Below, piece after piece: positions 53,728-61,776 of a stretch of DNA of 64,000 bases. Under the pieces are notes generated by a model. That model made no database searches, was not told where the DNA came from, and was given only the letters and a program-made list of their open reading frames with translations. The stretch lies in assembly GCF_020832325.1 (NCBI RefSeq), contig NZ_JAFIEU010000008.1, positions 1 to 64,000 on the forward strand, in the 5' to 3' direction. The position numbers and the translations under genes are program-made. Within the stretch, counting starts at the first letter, position 1. Each line of letters starts with the position of its first letter. The stretch is from Lunatimonas sp. (lineage in GTDB: Bacteria; Bacteroidota; Bacteroidia; Cytophagales; Cyclobacteriaceae).

Positions 53728-54360
53728 ATGAAAAAATTAATTTTAATGTGTCTCATGGCCTTTTTTGTCTTTTCGGTGCATGCGCAGAAAAAGAGTAAGG
53801 ATGGCTTTTATACGCTTTTTGACGGGAAGTCCCTAAAAGGGTGGGAAGTCGGCGTCAATGCCGAATCGTTTAAAGTGGTAGACGGAGCAATCAAAGTAGA
53901 TGGTCCCCGAGCCCATCTCTTTTACACAGGAAAAGTAAACAAGCACGACTTCAAAAACTTTGAGTTTGAGACCAAAATCAAGACCGAACCCAAAGCAAAT
54001 TCCGGCATTTTTATCCATACTACCTACATGGACGATGGATGGCCAGATGTTGGGTATGAGATACAGGTGAATCAGACACATGGTGACTGGAGAAAGACAG
54101 GGAGTGTGTACAGTTTCAAGGATGTACGGGAAACCTTTGTAAACGATGGCGAGTGGTATACCAAGACGATCATCGTACAGGGAGATAAGATTACCGTGAA
54201 AGTCAATGGAAAGGTCATCAACGAGTTTGTGGAAGCCACCGATAGAGGTGATATTGGAGATAGCAAGAAGCGGCTTAGCAGAGGCACGATCGCCCTTCAG
54301 GCGCATGATCCAAACAGCGTAATTTATTACAAGGATATTCGCATCAAGCCATTGCCCTGA
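53728..54360 (+). CDS. Exported DUF1080 (3-keto-disaccharide hydrolase-type) protein
   Basis: The protein has 210 aa. A signal peptide (1-19, ending VHAQ) precedes a jelly-roll DUF1080 domain: GFYTLFDGKSLKGWEV, FYTGKVNKHDFKNFEFETKIKTEPKANSGIFIHT, GWPDVGYEIQVNQTH, GDKITVKVNGKVINEFVE and RGTIALQAHDPNSVIYYKDIRIKP. This family, also called 3-keto-disaccharide hydrolase, is abundant in Bacteroidota and Planctomycetes and acts on sugars outside the cytoplasm. It has its own promoter and a terminator at 54390, so it is a single-gene unit. Confidence 0.93.
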   Translation: MKKLILMCLMAFFVFSVHAQKKSKDGFYTLFDGKSLKGWEVGVNAESFKVVDGAIKVDGPRAHLFYTGKVNKHDFKNFEFETKIKTEPKANSGIFIHTTYMDDGWPDVGYEIQVNQTHGDWRKTGSVYSFKDVRETFVNDGEWYTKTIIVQGDKITVKVNGKVINEFVEATDRGDIGDSKKRLSRGTIALQAHDPNSVIYYKDIRIKPLP

Positions 54361-54389
54361 TTAAATTCCTATTTAAACAACGCATAAGG

Positions 54390-54433
54390 CCCAGCGCTTC
54401 CACCTTGTAGTTGGAAGGCTGGGTTTTGTTTTT
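54390..54433 (+). terminator. Terminator of the DUF1080 gene
   Basis: CCCAGC-g-CTTCCA pairs with TGGAAGGCTGGG (one bulged G) and is followed by TTTTGTTTTT, 30 bp after the stop. Confidence 0.85.
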
Positions 54434-54447
54434 AACTCCCAAGTATC

Positions 54448-55542
54448 ATGGAATATGCTCCAATTGACCATTTGGATTTGAGAAGATTTGTTCGGGAAGT
54501 GTTTGAATGGACCGGAATACCTGCTGCCGATGCTGCGCTGGCATCAGAAGTATTGGCGTATAGTGACGAACATGGAATCGATTCCCACGGTGTAGCCCGT
54601 CTGGATACCTATTTTGATTTGATCCAGCAGGGAAAAATCAACAAAAACCCAACGATCCGGATACTACGCGAGAAGGCGTCTGTTGCAACGATTGATGGAG
54701 ACAATGGCTTGGGGTTAGTGGTTGGGCCCAAGTGTAATGAGATTGCGATGGAAAAAGCCTCGGAATATGGTTCCGGATGGGTCAGTGTTTGCCATACAAA
54801 TCATTACGGTGCGGCGGGTTACTACCCTGTTCAGGCATTGAGACGGGATCTTATCGGTTTGTCCATGACCAATACCACCAAAGGTGTGGTTCCATTCAAT
54901 GGTCGCGAGAAAATGCTAGGGACTAATCCGGTGGCAGTTGCCTTTCCGGCTGCTACCCAAAAACCGCTCATTATAGACATGGCCAGCAGCACGGTGGCTT
55001 ATGGTAAAGTGGAAATTGCAGACCGACAGGGAAAATCCGTTCCCTATGGCTGGTGCATTGACGCTCAAGGTCAGGCAACCGTCAATCCACTGGAGATGAT
55101 TCAGGGTGGATCTTTGTTGCCTCTGGGCAGTGACGAGGCAGGCAGTGGTCACAAAGGATATTGCTTAGCAACGATGGTGGATGTGCTTTCGGCGGTATTA
55201 AGTGGTGCCAATTGGGGACCTTTTGCGGTCCCATTTGCCATTAAAAGCGGAACATCTGACACCAAACAAGTAGGTAAAGGCATAGGCCATTTCTTTGGGG
55301 CATGGGACATAAGCGGGTTTCAGGACTTGGAATTTTTCAAGCGATCGGTGGACGAATGGATTCGGGTGATGCGGTCCACCCCACCGCTTCCCGGTGCAAC
55401 GGAAGTGTTGGTTCCCGGAGATCCCGAACACCGTGCCTATGGGATCCGTATACGGGAAGGCATACCGTTGGATAGGAAAGTACTTGACTCCCTTCGACGG
55501 ATTTCGACGGTGTCCGGTATAGGGATGCCGGTGTACCATTGA
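54448..55542 (+). CDS. Malate/L-lactate dehydrogenase family oxidoreductase
   Basis: The protein has 364 aa, the normal size for the Ldh_2 family (NAD(P)-dependent 2-hydroxyacid dehydrogenases unrelated to classical LDH). Signatures are DEHGIDSHGVARLDTYF, ATIDGDNGLGLVVGPKCNEIAMEKA, SVCHTNHYGAAGYY, LGTNPVAVAFPA, IDMASSTVAYGKVEIA and GSGHKGYCLATMVDVLSAVLSGANWG. The likely reaction is oxidation or reduction of a 2-hydroxy/2-keto acid such as malate, lactate or ureidoglycolate, in the cytoplasm. The substrate is not readable. It may serve the sugar catabolism encoded downstream. Confidence 0.93.
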   Translation: MEYAPIDHLDLRRFVREVFEWTGIPAADAALASEVLAYSDEHGIDSHGVARLDTYFDLIQQGKINKNPTIRILREKASVATIDGDNGLGLVVGPKCNEIAMEKASEYGSGWVSVCHTNHYGAAGYYPVQALRRDLIGLSMTNTTKGVVPFNGREKMLGTNPVAVAFPAATQKPLIIDMASSTVAYGKVEIADRQGKSVPYGWCIDAQGQATVNPLEMIQGGSLLPLGSDEAGSGHKGYCLATMVDVLSAVLSGANWGPFAVPFAIKSGTSDTKQVGKGIGHFFGAWDISGFQDLEFFKRSVDEWIRVMRSTPPLPGATEVLVPGDPEHRAYGIRIREGIPLDRKVLDSLRRISTVSGIGMPVYH

Positions 55543-55612
55543 GGTTCTCGGTGAAGAACCAGGAACAGGCAGAGGCCGTTATAGCTAGGTAGAATCATTC
55601 ATCGTTTGAGCA

Positions 55613-56752
55613 TTGAAGCGAATACCGAAACATGTGGTAAAGTGTTTTAAACCAGTCGATTTAATCGTTTGGGGTAGCCCCGTTTTTTTATGGGTGTTCG
55701 TTTTTTTCACTAATTCTTTCGCCCAATCCAGCTATTCTTCTATTGACCTCCGTGTATTGCCCATGGACGTGACACCTTCCCAGTATTTTTTTACGAAAGT
55801 GGAGGATAAGCGGTCGGACCGAACACCTGTGGCCTTTTTGGTTTCGTCTGCCAGCGCGGGTGCAAACCTGAATCTGGTCGATTTGCGCGGAGGAACGATG
55901 GGCGGTCTAGAGGCCTTTGTGTTTGGCGCTGTACCCAGGAATCCGTCCCTTAGACCCATTAGCGTGCATATAAGGGATTGTAAGATCGTCGAAAAGCTGG
56001 CAGATAGCAGTCGGGGGGTCATTGAGGGGGATGTGTATTTGGACTTCGGCTATTTTTTGCAACGAAACGGTGAACCGGTTCATTTGCTGGATTTTCAGGG
56101 TGGGATGTCCTATAAGCGTAGGGTAGGTCAGGTGGCCGTGATTGAGCCTATTTTCCGAAAATCCCTAGTCAATGCACTTACCTATTTTCACAATTGGGTG
56201 GAAAGGGAAGCAGGTACCAATGAGAAACTAGCGGACCGGGTAAGTGTGTCTATGCGGGATTACCGGGTGGATAATCGGGATGACACGGTGTTTTACGATC
56301 CTAAGCGACCTCTTTCCTGGTCGGACTTTAAGGGGAGACCTCGCATGGGCAATTTTGCCGCCTCTATTTTTGCAAGTATCGCCTACGAAGGCGATACCAA
56401 ACTGGTGGATGGGGAAGTTCAGATCGATTTGATGTTTAAGACCTACATGCTGAAAAACTCTTCTTGGGTAAGGCCGGGCAACAATGACTATGGACTGAAC
56501 CACGAGCAGCGCCACTTTGACATCGCCCAAATTATCACCGAGCGATTGAAGCGAAGGCTTGGCACGATGGATCTATTGCCCCACAATTTTGACCGGGTGG
56601 TATCCTTTGAGTTCTTGGAGAGCTACCGGGAAATGAACCGCCTGCAGGAACAATACGACCGGGAAACCTCCCATGGAATGGATAGAGCTGCTCAAGAGCG
56701 TTGGAATGCCATCATAGATGATGAGCTACGATCTTTTGGCGTAATGGATTAG
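55613..56752 (+). CDS. Exported protein with HExxH metalloprotease-like motif (DUF922-like)
   Basis: The protein has 379 aa. The first possible start is TTG 55613; a GTG about 7 codons later is an alternative, and no ATG precedes the signal sequence (FLWVFVFFTNSFAQ). The C-terminal half has LSWSDFKGRPRMGNFAASIFASIAYEG and GLNHEQRHFDIAQIITERLKRRL, where HEQRH fits HExxH, followed by LQEQYDRETSHGMDRAAQERWN. This resembles DUF922, predicted secreted zinc proteases. The N-terminal half (about 40-200) is a separate beta domain of unknown type. Peptidase activity is inferred from the motif only. Confidence 0.78.
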   Translation: MKRIPKHVVKCFKPVDLIVWGSPVFLWVFVFFTNSFAQSSYSSIDLRVLPMDVTPSQYFFTKVEDKRSDRTPVAFLVSSASAGANLNLVDLRGGTMGGLEAFVFGAVPRNPSLRPISVHIRDCKIVEKLADSSRGVIEGDVYLDFGYFLQRNGEPVHLLDFQGGMSYKRRVGQVAVIEPIFRKSLVNALTYFHNWVEREAGTNEKLADRVSVSMRDYRVDNRDDTVFYDPKRPLSWSDFKGRPRMGNFAASIFASIAYEGDTKLVDGEVQIDLMFKTYMLKNSSWVRPGNNDYGLNHEQRHFDIAQIITERLKRRLGTMDLLPHNFDRVVSFEFLESYREMNRLQEQYDRETSHGMDRAAQERWNAIIDDELRSFGVMD

Positions 56753-56839
56753 CATGTTAGCGTGCAGGTATCTTGAACAGGCATCGTGGTCGATTTTTCG
56801 TTCATATTCCCTATCTTAGGGATCAATTTTCCTTACATT

Positions 56840-58648
56840 ATGAATGAGCACTACGTAGCACCCGGCAGCAATAGGCTTTCGGTCATTGGTTTGATATTTC
56901 TTTTCTTCATGAGCCTCAACCCAGTTTTTGCCCAGTTGCCCCCCGCCCTTCAAAAGATAGAAGGGCTACAAGTCACGGATGATTCCCGCGTACGAAAGTA
57001 CATCTCTCCTACTAAGGTGCTTTGGCAGTCCGTTCAAGACGAACGGTTTATTCAAAACCCAGCCTACCTCTTGGGACCAAATAGGGGACAGGCCGTACTG
57101 GCTACCGATCAGCGCTTCTGTATTCTTAGGAGCTCGGATACTGTCAAGCCAGGTATCCTATTGGATTTTGGGATCAACCTACATGGGGGGATTCAATTTG
57201 TCACGGGCATGACGGGCAATAAAGAGCCGGTTCGGGTCCGCATTCGTTTTGGAGAGTCCGTATCGGAAGCGATGTCGGATATCGACACGGTGGGCGGTGC
57301 CACAAACGACCATGCCATGCGGGATTTTATCCTGCCGTTGCCTTGGTTGGGAACCATCGAAGTGGGTAACTCCGGATTTCGCTACGCGCGCATAGACATG
57401 GTGGATGCGGATCGGGAATTGATTCTTAAGGAAGCGAATGCTGTATTTTCCTACAGGGATATCCCTTATGTGGGAAGTTTTCGGAGCAACGATGAGCGAT
57501 TGAATCAGATTTGGGATATGGGTGCTTACACGGTTCACCTCAATATGCAGGAATACCTGTGGGATGGTATCAAGAGAGACCGGCTGGTTTGGATAGGTGA
57601 TATGCACCCCGAAGTGTCTACGATCAATGCTGTGTTTGGGTACAATGACGTTGTACCAAAAAGTTTGGATCTGGTACGCGATATCACCCCGATGCCGGAA
57701 TGGATGAATGGGATCAGTACGTATTCCATGTGGTGGATTATCATTCACCGGGATTGGTACATGCAGCATGGTCAATTGAATTACTTGAAGGACCAAACGG
57801 CCTACTTGGAAAAACTGACTGAACACATGATCAGCCGGGTAGAGGGCAACCGGGAAAAATTGGACGGAACGAGGTTTTTGGATTGGCCATCGAGTGAAAA
57901 CCCCGAAGCCATCCACGCCGGACTACAGGCGATGCTTATTTGGGCCTTTGACGCTGCGGGCGATATTTTCCAAGTGTTGGCTGACCCGGCGATGGAGCAG
58001 CGGGCCAAAGAGATGGCTACTAATCTCCGAACCTACCTGCCACCTCATGGCAATTCCAAGCAAGCCGCTTCCCTGATGGCCTTGGTCGGGCTAATGGATG
58101 CGGGTGAAGCAAATAGAGAGGTGGTAGCCAAAGACGGAGTGAAGGATTTTTCCACGTTTTACGGCTACTATATGTTGGAAGCCAAGGCCAAGGCAGGAGA
58201 TTATCAGGGAGCACTGGATAATATACGCGAATATTGGGGAGCCATGATCGATTTGGGAGCGACTACCTTTTGGGAAGACTTCAACATAGACTGGATGGAA
58301 AATGCGGCCAGAATCGACGACTTTGTGCCTGCGGGAAAAGTGGATGTACATGCAAGCTACGGAGGCTACAGCTATGAAAAGCTACGGCATAACCTCAGCC
58401 ATGGCTGGGCTTCCGGCCCTACAGCGTGGATGAGTAGGCATGTTCTAGGCGTTCAGGTCGTTAATCCTGGCGCGACCACTTTGCTCATTCAGCCAAACCT
58501 TGGGGATCTGGAATGGGTGGAGGGTACTTACCCTACCTCAAAGGGTCCCGTACAAATTCGGCACGATAGACGGCAGGACGGTTCGATCAGCACCAGCGTG
58601 ACGGCACCCGACGGCATACAGGTACAAGTTATGGCGCCCAAACCTTGA
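56840..58648 (+). CDS. GH78-like alpha-L-rhamnosidase
   Basis: The protein has 602 aa from ATG 56840, which starts a signal sequence (LSVIGLIFLFFMSLNPVFAQ). After a beta domain (about 40-220) comes the (alpha/alpha)6 six-hairpin domain: RLNQIWDMGAYTVHLNMQEYLWDGIKRDRLVWIGDMHPE, with the Asp/Glu typical of GH78 acids, and FLDWPSSENPEAIHAGLQAMLIWAF. A C-terminal beta domain (GVQVVNPGATTLLIQPNLGDLEWVEGTYPT) closes it. It releases L-rhamnose from polysaccharides or glycosides outside the cytoplasm. A TATCTTAG -7-like box lies at 56812. It starts the rhamnose-related region. Confidence 0.9.
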   Translation: MNEHYVAPGSNRLSVIGLIFLFFMSLNPVFAQLPPALQKIEGLQVTDDSRVRKYISPTKVLWQSVQDERFIQNPAYLLGPNRGQAVLATDQRFCILRSSDTVKPGILLDFGINLHGGIQFVTGMTGNKEPVRVRIRFGESVSEAMSDIDTVGGATNDHAMRDFILPLPWLGTIEVGNSGFRYARIDMVDADRELILKEANAVFSYRDIPYVGSFRSNDERLNQIWDMGAYTVHLNMQEYLWDGIKRDRLVWIGDMHPEVSTINAVFGYNDVVPKSLDLVRDITPMPEWMNGISTYSMWWIIIHRDWYMQHGQLNYLKDQTAYLEKLTEHMISRVEGNREKLDGTRFLDWPSSENPEAIHAGLQAMLIWAFDAAGDIFQVLADPAMEQRAKEMATNLRTYLPPHGNSKQAASLMALVGLMDAGEANREVVAKDGVKDFSTFYGYYMLEAKAKAGDYQGALDNIREYWGAMIDLGATTFWEDFNIDWMENAARIDDFVPAGKVDVHASYGGYSYEKLRHNLSHGWASGPTAWMSRHVLGVQVVNPGATTLLIQPNLGDLEWVEGTYPTSKGPVQIRHDRRQDGSISTSVTAPDGIQVQVMAPKP

Positions 58649-58707
58649 TAGAATAAACTCTTGGAGCAATGGGGCTTCGTGGAAGATCGGTTGTAATCGC
58701 CCCTCTT

Positions 58708-58872
58708 TTATTTGTTCATCCAGGTGGGCGCGGTTACAAACCAGAGGAGAGTCCCAACGGCCATGAGGTTTTTACAGTTTTCCGCTGTGATGGAGCCCTG
58801 AAATACCAGAATTGCCGGAACGATAGAAAGCCCCAGTCCGATAAATGAGGTGATTTTTATGAGGTGTTTCAT
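58708..58872 (-). CDS. 54-aa two-helix membrane protein
   Basis: The protein has 54 aa. It opens MKHLIKITSFIGLGLSIVPA, then ILVFQGSITAENCKNLMAVG and TLLWFVTAPTWMNK. Two hydrophobic helices are joined by a short polar loop with one Cys. Small proteins with this pattern occur in Bacteroidota beside transporters. It is on the same strand as the NCS1 permease 204 bp upstream, with repeat copy C and a decayed copy between them. It could be an accessory subunit of the permease; that is inference. Confidence 0.7.
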   Translation of the reverse strand: MKHLIKITSFIGLGLSIVPAILVFQGSITAENCKNLMAVGTLLWFVTAPTWMNK

Positions 58873-58898
58873 CTGTTTATTTTTTGTTTTTCAAAGGT

Positions 58899-58967
58899 CA
58901 GATGGAATCTCGCATGGGAAATAATCATTCCAGTGTGTGACGGCTACGTCATGCTCGATTTCATGTG
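58899..58967 (-). repeat. Structured intergenic repeat, copy C
   Basis: This unit is nearly identical over 69 bp to 24302-24370. On the minus strand it ends 27 nt before the ATG of the 54-aa protein, the same spacing as copy A to susD. The following sequence, to 58984, matches the flank of copy B. Confidence 0.9.
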
Positions 58968-58986
58968 TTTATAATTGTTTTTCAGC

Positions 58987-59038
58987 GTTCATCGGCCGCA
59001 TCCTACCATTCCCCCAGTGTATGCCGGCTAGGTCATAC
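58987..59038 (-). repeat. Decayed copy of the structured repeat
   Basis: CCCAGTGTATGCCGGCTAGG (within 59013-59032) mirrors CCAGTGTGTGACGGCTACG of the intact units with several changes. It lies directly next to copy C, making a tandem pair with a unit length near 90 bp. Confidence 0.6.
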
Positions 59039-59076
59039 CTGTCCGCCTCTGGCAAACTTTATTTTGCTGGGCTCTC

Positions 59077-60495
59077 TTAGGCCGGCAGTTTTGAATTTAC
59101 CGCTACCGCTTTCTTTTGGTTTATTTTTGCTGCGATGATATAGACAGCCACAGCTACAAACCATCCCGGAAGGCCAAGAAAGAATATTTCTACCCCTCCG
59201 AAGAGATTGAGCCCAAGGCAGAATACTAGGGTAATACCCCAAGTAAGTGCGGCAGACCAGTTTAATTTGGATCCGCTCAAGAAGGCATAGTTTGACTGTA
59301 ACCCGATTTTTTCGAAGAGGTAGATGTCGATGAAGATTACTGCTCCTAGCGGCATCAATATAAGCCCGTACAATGCCACAAATTCTAACAGCATCATCAC
59401 CAAGGCGGGAAAGCAGGCGGCTATGGTGGTTACCAAACCCACAAACAGGGTCACTTTCCAGGTTTTCCATTTTGGATTGATAGACTGTATGGCCAGTCCT
59501 GCCCGGTACAGGGTGGGGTTGGCGGTTGTCCACCCCGCTATGATGACGCAGATGGCCCCCGCTATACCTACGGCACTGTAGGCAATCGGCCCTGGCGCAA
59601 AGGTCAGGCTGTTTTGGGATTCGAGTAGAAACAGCGAATACAGAATGCCGGAGGCAAGCCAGGCGACAAAATGTCCCAGAAACACACCTGTAGCGGAGGA
59701 GAATCCGTATTGCCACTTTTTGGCATAGCGCAATATGGACATGTCAGCCAAACCGATATGCATGGCCATGTTGCAAAACCAGGCAAAGAACATCACGTGC
59801 CAAAAGGTAAATTTACTCTGTCCTTCCAACGGAACACCGGTCCAGATAACCTCTTTGGCCACCGGCCAAAATTCACTGATCTGGGTAACGCCTAGGCGGG
59901 GTAAAACAGCGATGGCAGAGGCGATGAATATCATAATCATCCAGGGTGCTGCTACGTTGGCAAATTTGGAAACGAGATCAAATCCAAACATGGCGACCAC
60001 GGTGGTGATGGCCCCTATCGCGAAAACTGTCAAAATCCAGCCGATGCTATTCGGGTACACATCGGTCAGTTGAGGCATGGGCAAGTCAAATGGGATACCA
60101 ACGGCGGTGGCCGATACGGCAATCATCGCTCCGGCCAAAAAGCAGAATAGGCCGGCATTTACCAAATTATACAGGGTAGTAAAGCGGTGTCCGGCGATTT
60201 TCTCCAATTGATAGTACAGCGTGACGCGTGTTTTTACGGCGATTTTTCCGGTGTAGAATGCCCAGCTTAGTACTGCCAGGATATTTCCAATGATTAACCC
60301 GCTCACCAAGTCCACCGCACCGGCTCCGTGGGCTACAAATAAGGGCCCTATGACAAATTCCGTGCCGGCGGTATGTTCTCCCGCATAAGTACCCAAAAAA
60401 CTCTTCCAGCCCTTTAGCTTGTTTTGCGGGATGGGTTCCTGTTCGTATTCATTTACCGCATCCAGTCGTTGCACTAGCGCTTTTCTATTCCACAT
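59077..60495 (-). CDS. NCS1-family permease (purine-cytosine permease type)
   Basis: The protein has 472 aa with about twelve hydrophobic helices. The N-terminus NKLKGWKSFLGTYAGEHTAGTEFVIGPLFVAHGAG and the inner stretches IGNILAVLSWAFYTGKIAVKTRVTLYYQLEKIAG, NMAMHIGLADMSILRYAKKWQYG and GWTTANPTLYRAGLAIQSIN match the NCS1 nucleobase:cation symporter family (helix 1 GP motif, helix 8 NPTLYRA). It imports a nucleobase-like or other small solute with Na+ or H+. It is placed between a GH78 gene and a GntR regulator plus a GH106-like gene, so it may carry the product of those enzymes, which would be unusual for NCS1. Confidence 0.88.
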   Translation of the reverse strand: MWNRKALVQRLDAVNEYEQEPIPQNKLKGWKSFLGTYAGEHTAGTEFVIGPLFVAHGAGAVDLVSGLIIGNILAVLSWAFYTGKIAVKTRVTLYYQLEKIAGHRFTTLYNLVNAGLFCFLAGAMIAVSATAVGIPFDLPMPQLTDVYPNSIGWILTVFAIGAITTVVAMFGFDLVSKFANVAAPWMIMIFIASAIAVLPRLGVTQISEFWPVAKEVIWTGVPLEGQSKFTFWHVMFFAWFCNMAMHIGLADMSILRYAKKWQYGFSSATGVFLGHFVAWLASGILYSLFLLESQNSLTFAPGPIAYSAVGIAGAICVIIAGWTTANPTLYRAGLAIQSINPKWKTWKVTLFVGLVTTIAACFPALVMMLLEFVALYGLILMPLGAVIFIDIYLFEKIGLQSNYAFLSGSKLNWSAALTWGITLVFCLGLNLFGGVEIFFLGLPGWFVAVAVYIIAAKINQKKAVAVNSKLPA

Positions 60496-60581
60496 AAAAA
60501 CTTGCTTATACCAGTATGTTTGTCTTTCAGAATGTTTTTCTCAATCCAAGATGTGTAGGGAAAGTCTACCAAAGAAGGATA

Positions 60582-61631
60582 TCAGACGGATCCCCTGTTG
60601 ATAAAGTTAAATACATTTTTGACCGATTCTTTCTTTTGCTTCCGGATCATGTAGGCAGCTGTCTCACCCATTAGTTTGAAATCCGTAGAGATGACCGTGA
60701 TGCCAAGCAGCTCTTTCAGCGGGGTGTCGTTGTAGGAGATGATCCCAATATCCTCGCCCAGTGCCAAGTTTTGTTCCCGTACTTGCTTGACCAGATTGAC
60801 TAAGTCGTTTTCTTCAATTACAATAAACACGTCGCCGGAGCGTAATTCCATGTCCGTATATACTGTCTCTAGGATTTCGTGGTCAAATTCAAAGTCCTTG
60901 CAGAATTTTTTAAACCCCTGCATGATCTCTTTTGGATAGGGATATAGGGTTTGCTGTGGGTATACCAACAGGAGCTTTTCGTAATTTTGCAACTGAAATA
61001 TACCTTCACACAGAGCTTTATAAATATCGTGTTTGAAGTCTTGGTAAATGGAGGCTACTTGTCCCTCAAAATCTGCCAGGTAATTATCCATGATCAGCAG
61101 CTTTTCGGAGGGGATTCTTTTGAGCGTTTCCATTACGCTGCAATCAATATTGTAATGACTTTTGTCATCGTTTTTAAAATGAGGCATGACCACAAAGTGG
61201 TCGTAAGCACCCATGTTCTCTTCCAGGATATGTAGTAAGTTTTTTGGGTCACAATGGTATATCTGCAAATCTACCTGTACGGAGGTTCCCATGCTATCAA
61301 TAAATGAGTTATAAATGCGTAACTTGTAGTTACTCAGCTTATTCATCAGGAATAGCACCGTTTCCTTATTGTGGGAAATATTCCTTGCCACATAGTATCC
61401 TTTGCCCTTGACCGATACAATGATTTTCTTTTCTTTGAGCTGATTATACGCCTTTTCCACGGTATCCCGGGAGAGGTAGTATTCCTCGCTGATTTCATTG
61501 ATAGAGGGGATTTTATCGCCCACTGTCAGATGTTGGGACTCGATGTCCTCGATGATTGAATGGGCAATTTGTAGGTATTTCGGGATTCTGGAGTTTTCAT
61601 CCAGTCGGATCAAAGTCTTAGTTGCTAACAT
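60582..61631 (-). CDS. GntR-family regulator with sugar-binding-protein-like domain
   Basis: The protein has 349 aa. An N-terminal winged helix (about 10-80: IPKYLQIAHSIIEDIESQHLTVGDKIPSINEISEEYYLSRDTVEKAYNQLKEKKIIVSVKGKGYYV) is followed by a LacI/periplasmic-binding-protein-like effector domain (about 90-349: ETVLFLMNKLSNYKLRIYNSFIDSMG, EDIGIISYNDTPLKELLGITVISTDFKLMGETAAYMI). Such hybrids sense sugars. It lies between a permease and a GH106-like gene and probably controls both. Candidate half-site repeats (TCGG/CCGA) occur in its upstream region at 61693-61706 and 61753-61767. Confidence 0.93.
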   Translation of the reverse strand: MLATKTLIRLDENSRIPKYLQIAHSIIEDIESQHLTVGDKIPSINEISEEYYLSRDTVEKAYNQLKEKKIIVSVKGKGYYVARNISHNKETVLFLMNKLSNYKLRIYNSFIDSMGTSVQVDLQIYHCDPKNLLHILEENMGAYDHFVVMPHFKNDDKSHYNIDCSVMETLKRIPSEKLLIMDNYLADFEGQVASIYQDFKHDIYKALCEGIFQLQNYEKLLLVYPQQTLYPYPKEIMQGFKKFCKDFEFDHEILETVYTDMELRSGDVFIVIEENDLVNLVKQVREQNLALGEDIGIISYNDTPLKELLGITVISTDFKLMGETAAYMIRKQKKESVKNVFNFINRGSV

Positions 61632-61752
61632 GACTCGGTTATTTTAGTTTGCCAATTGGGTTTAAGTGAATCGCTGTAATTTATCAATGAAATCGGGTAT
61701 TTCCGAATATATGCAATCCTTAATTTTTACTTGCCTAAGTAATCCATTCTAG

Positions 61753-61767
61753 GCCGATAAATTCGGC
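61753..61767. promoter_or_regulatory. Candidate operator palindrome
   Basis: GCCGA-TAAAT-TCGGC lies between the GH106-like gene and the GntR gene. A related TCGG-N6-CCGA occurs at 61693-61706. Either could bind the adjacent GntR regulator; no T tract supports a terminator. Confidence 0.3.
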
Positions 61768-61776
61768 AAAGTTTTA

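Noticed and set aside
58948-58964. Mini-frame MKSSMT* at the start of each repeat (minus strand) as a leader peptide
   Set aside because: Six codons arise from the conserved stem sequence; no start context or downstream attenuator is evident.
59033-59716. Long minus-strand frame (227 codons) inside the permease gene
   Set aside because: It overlaps the NCS1 gene in another frame on the same strand and codes for a Cys/His/Arg-rich composition with no family signature.
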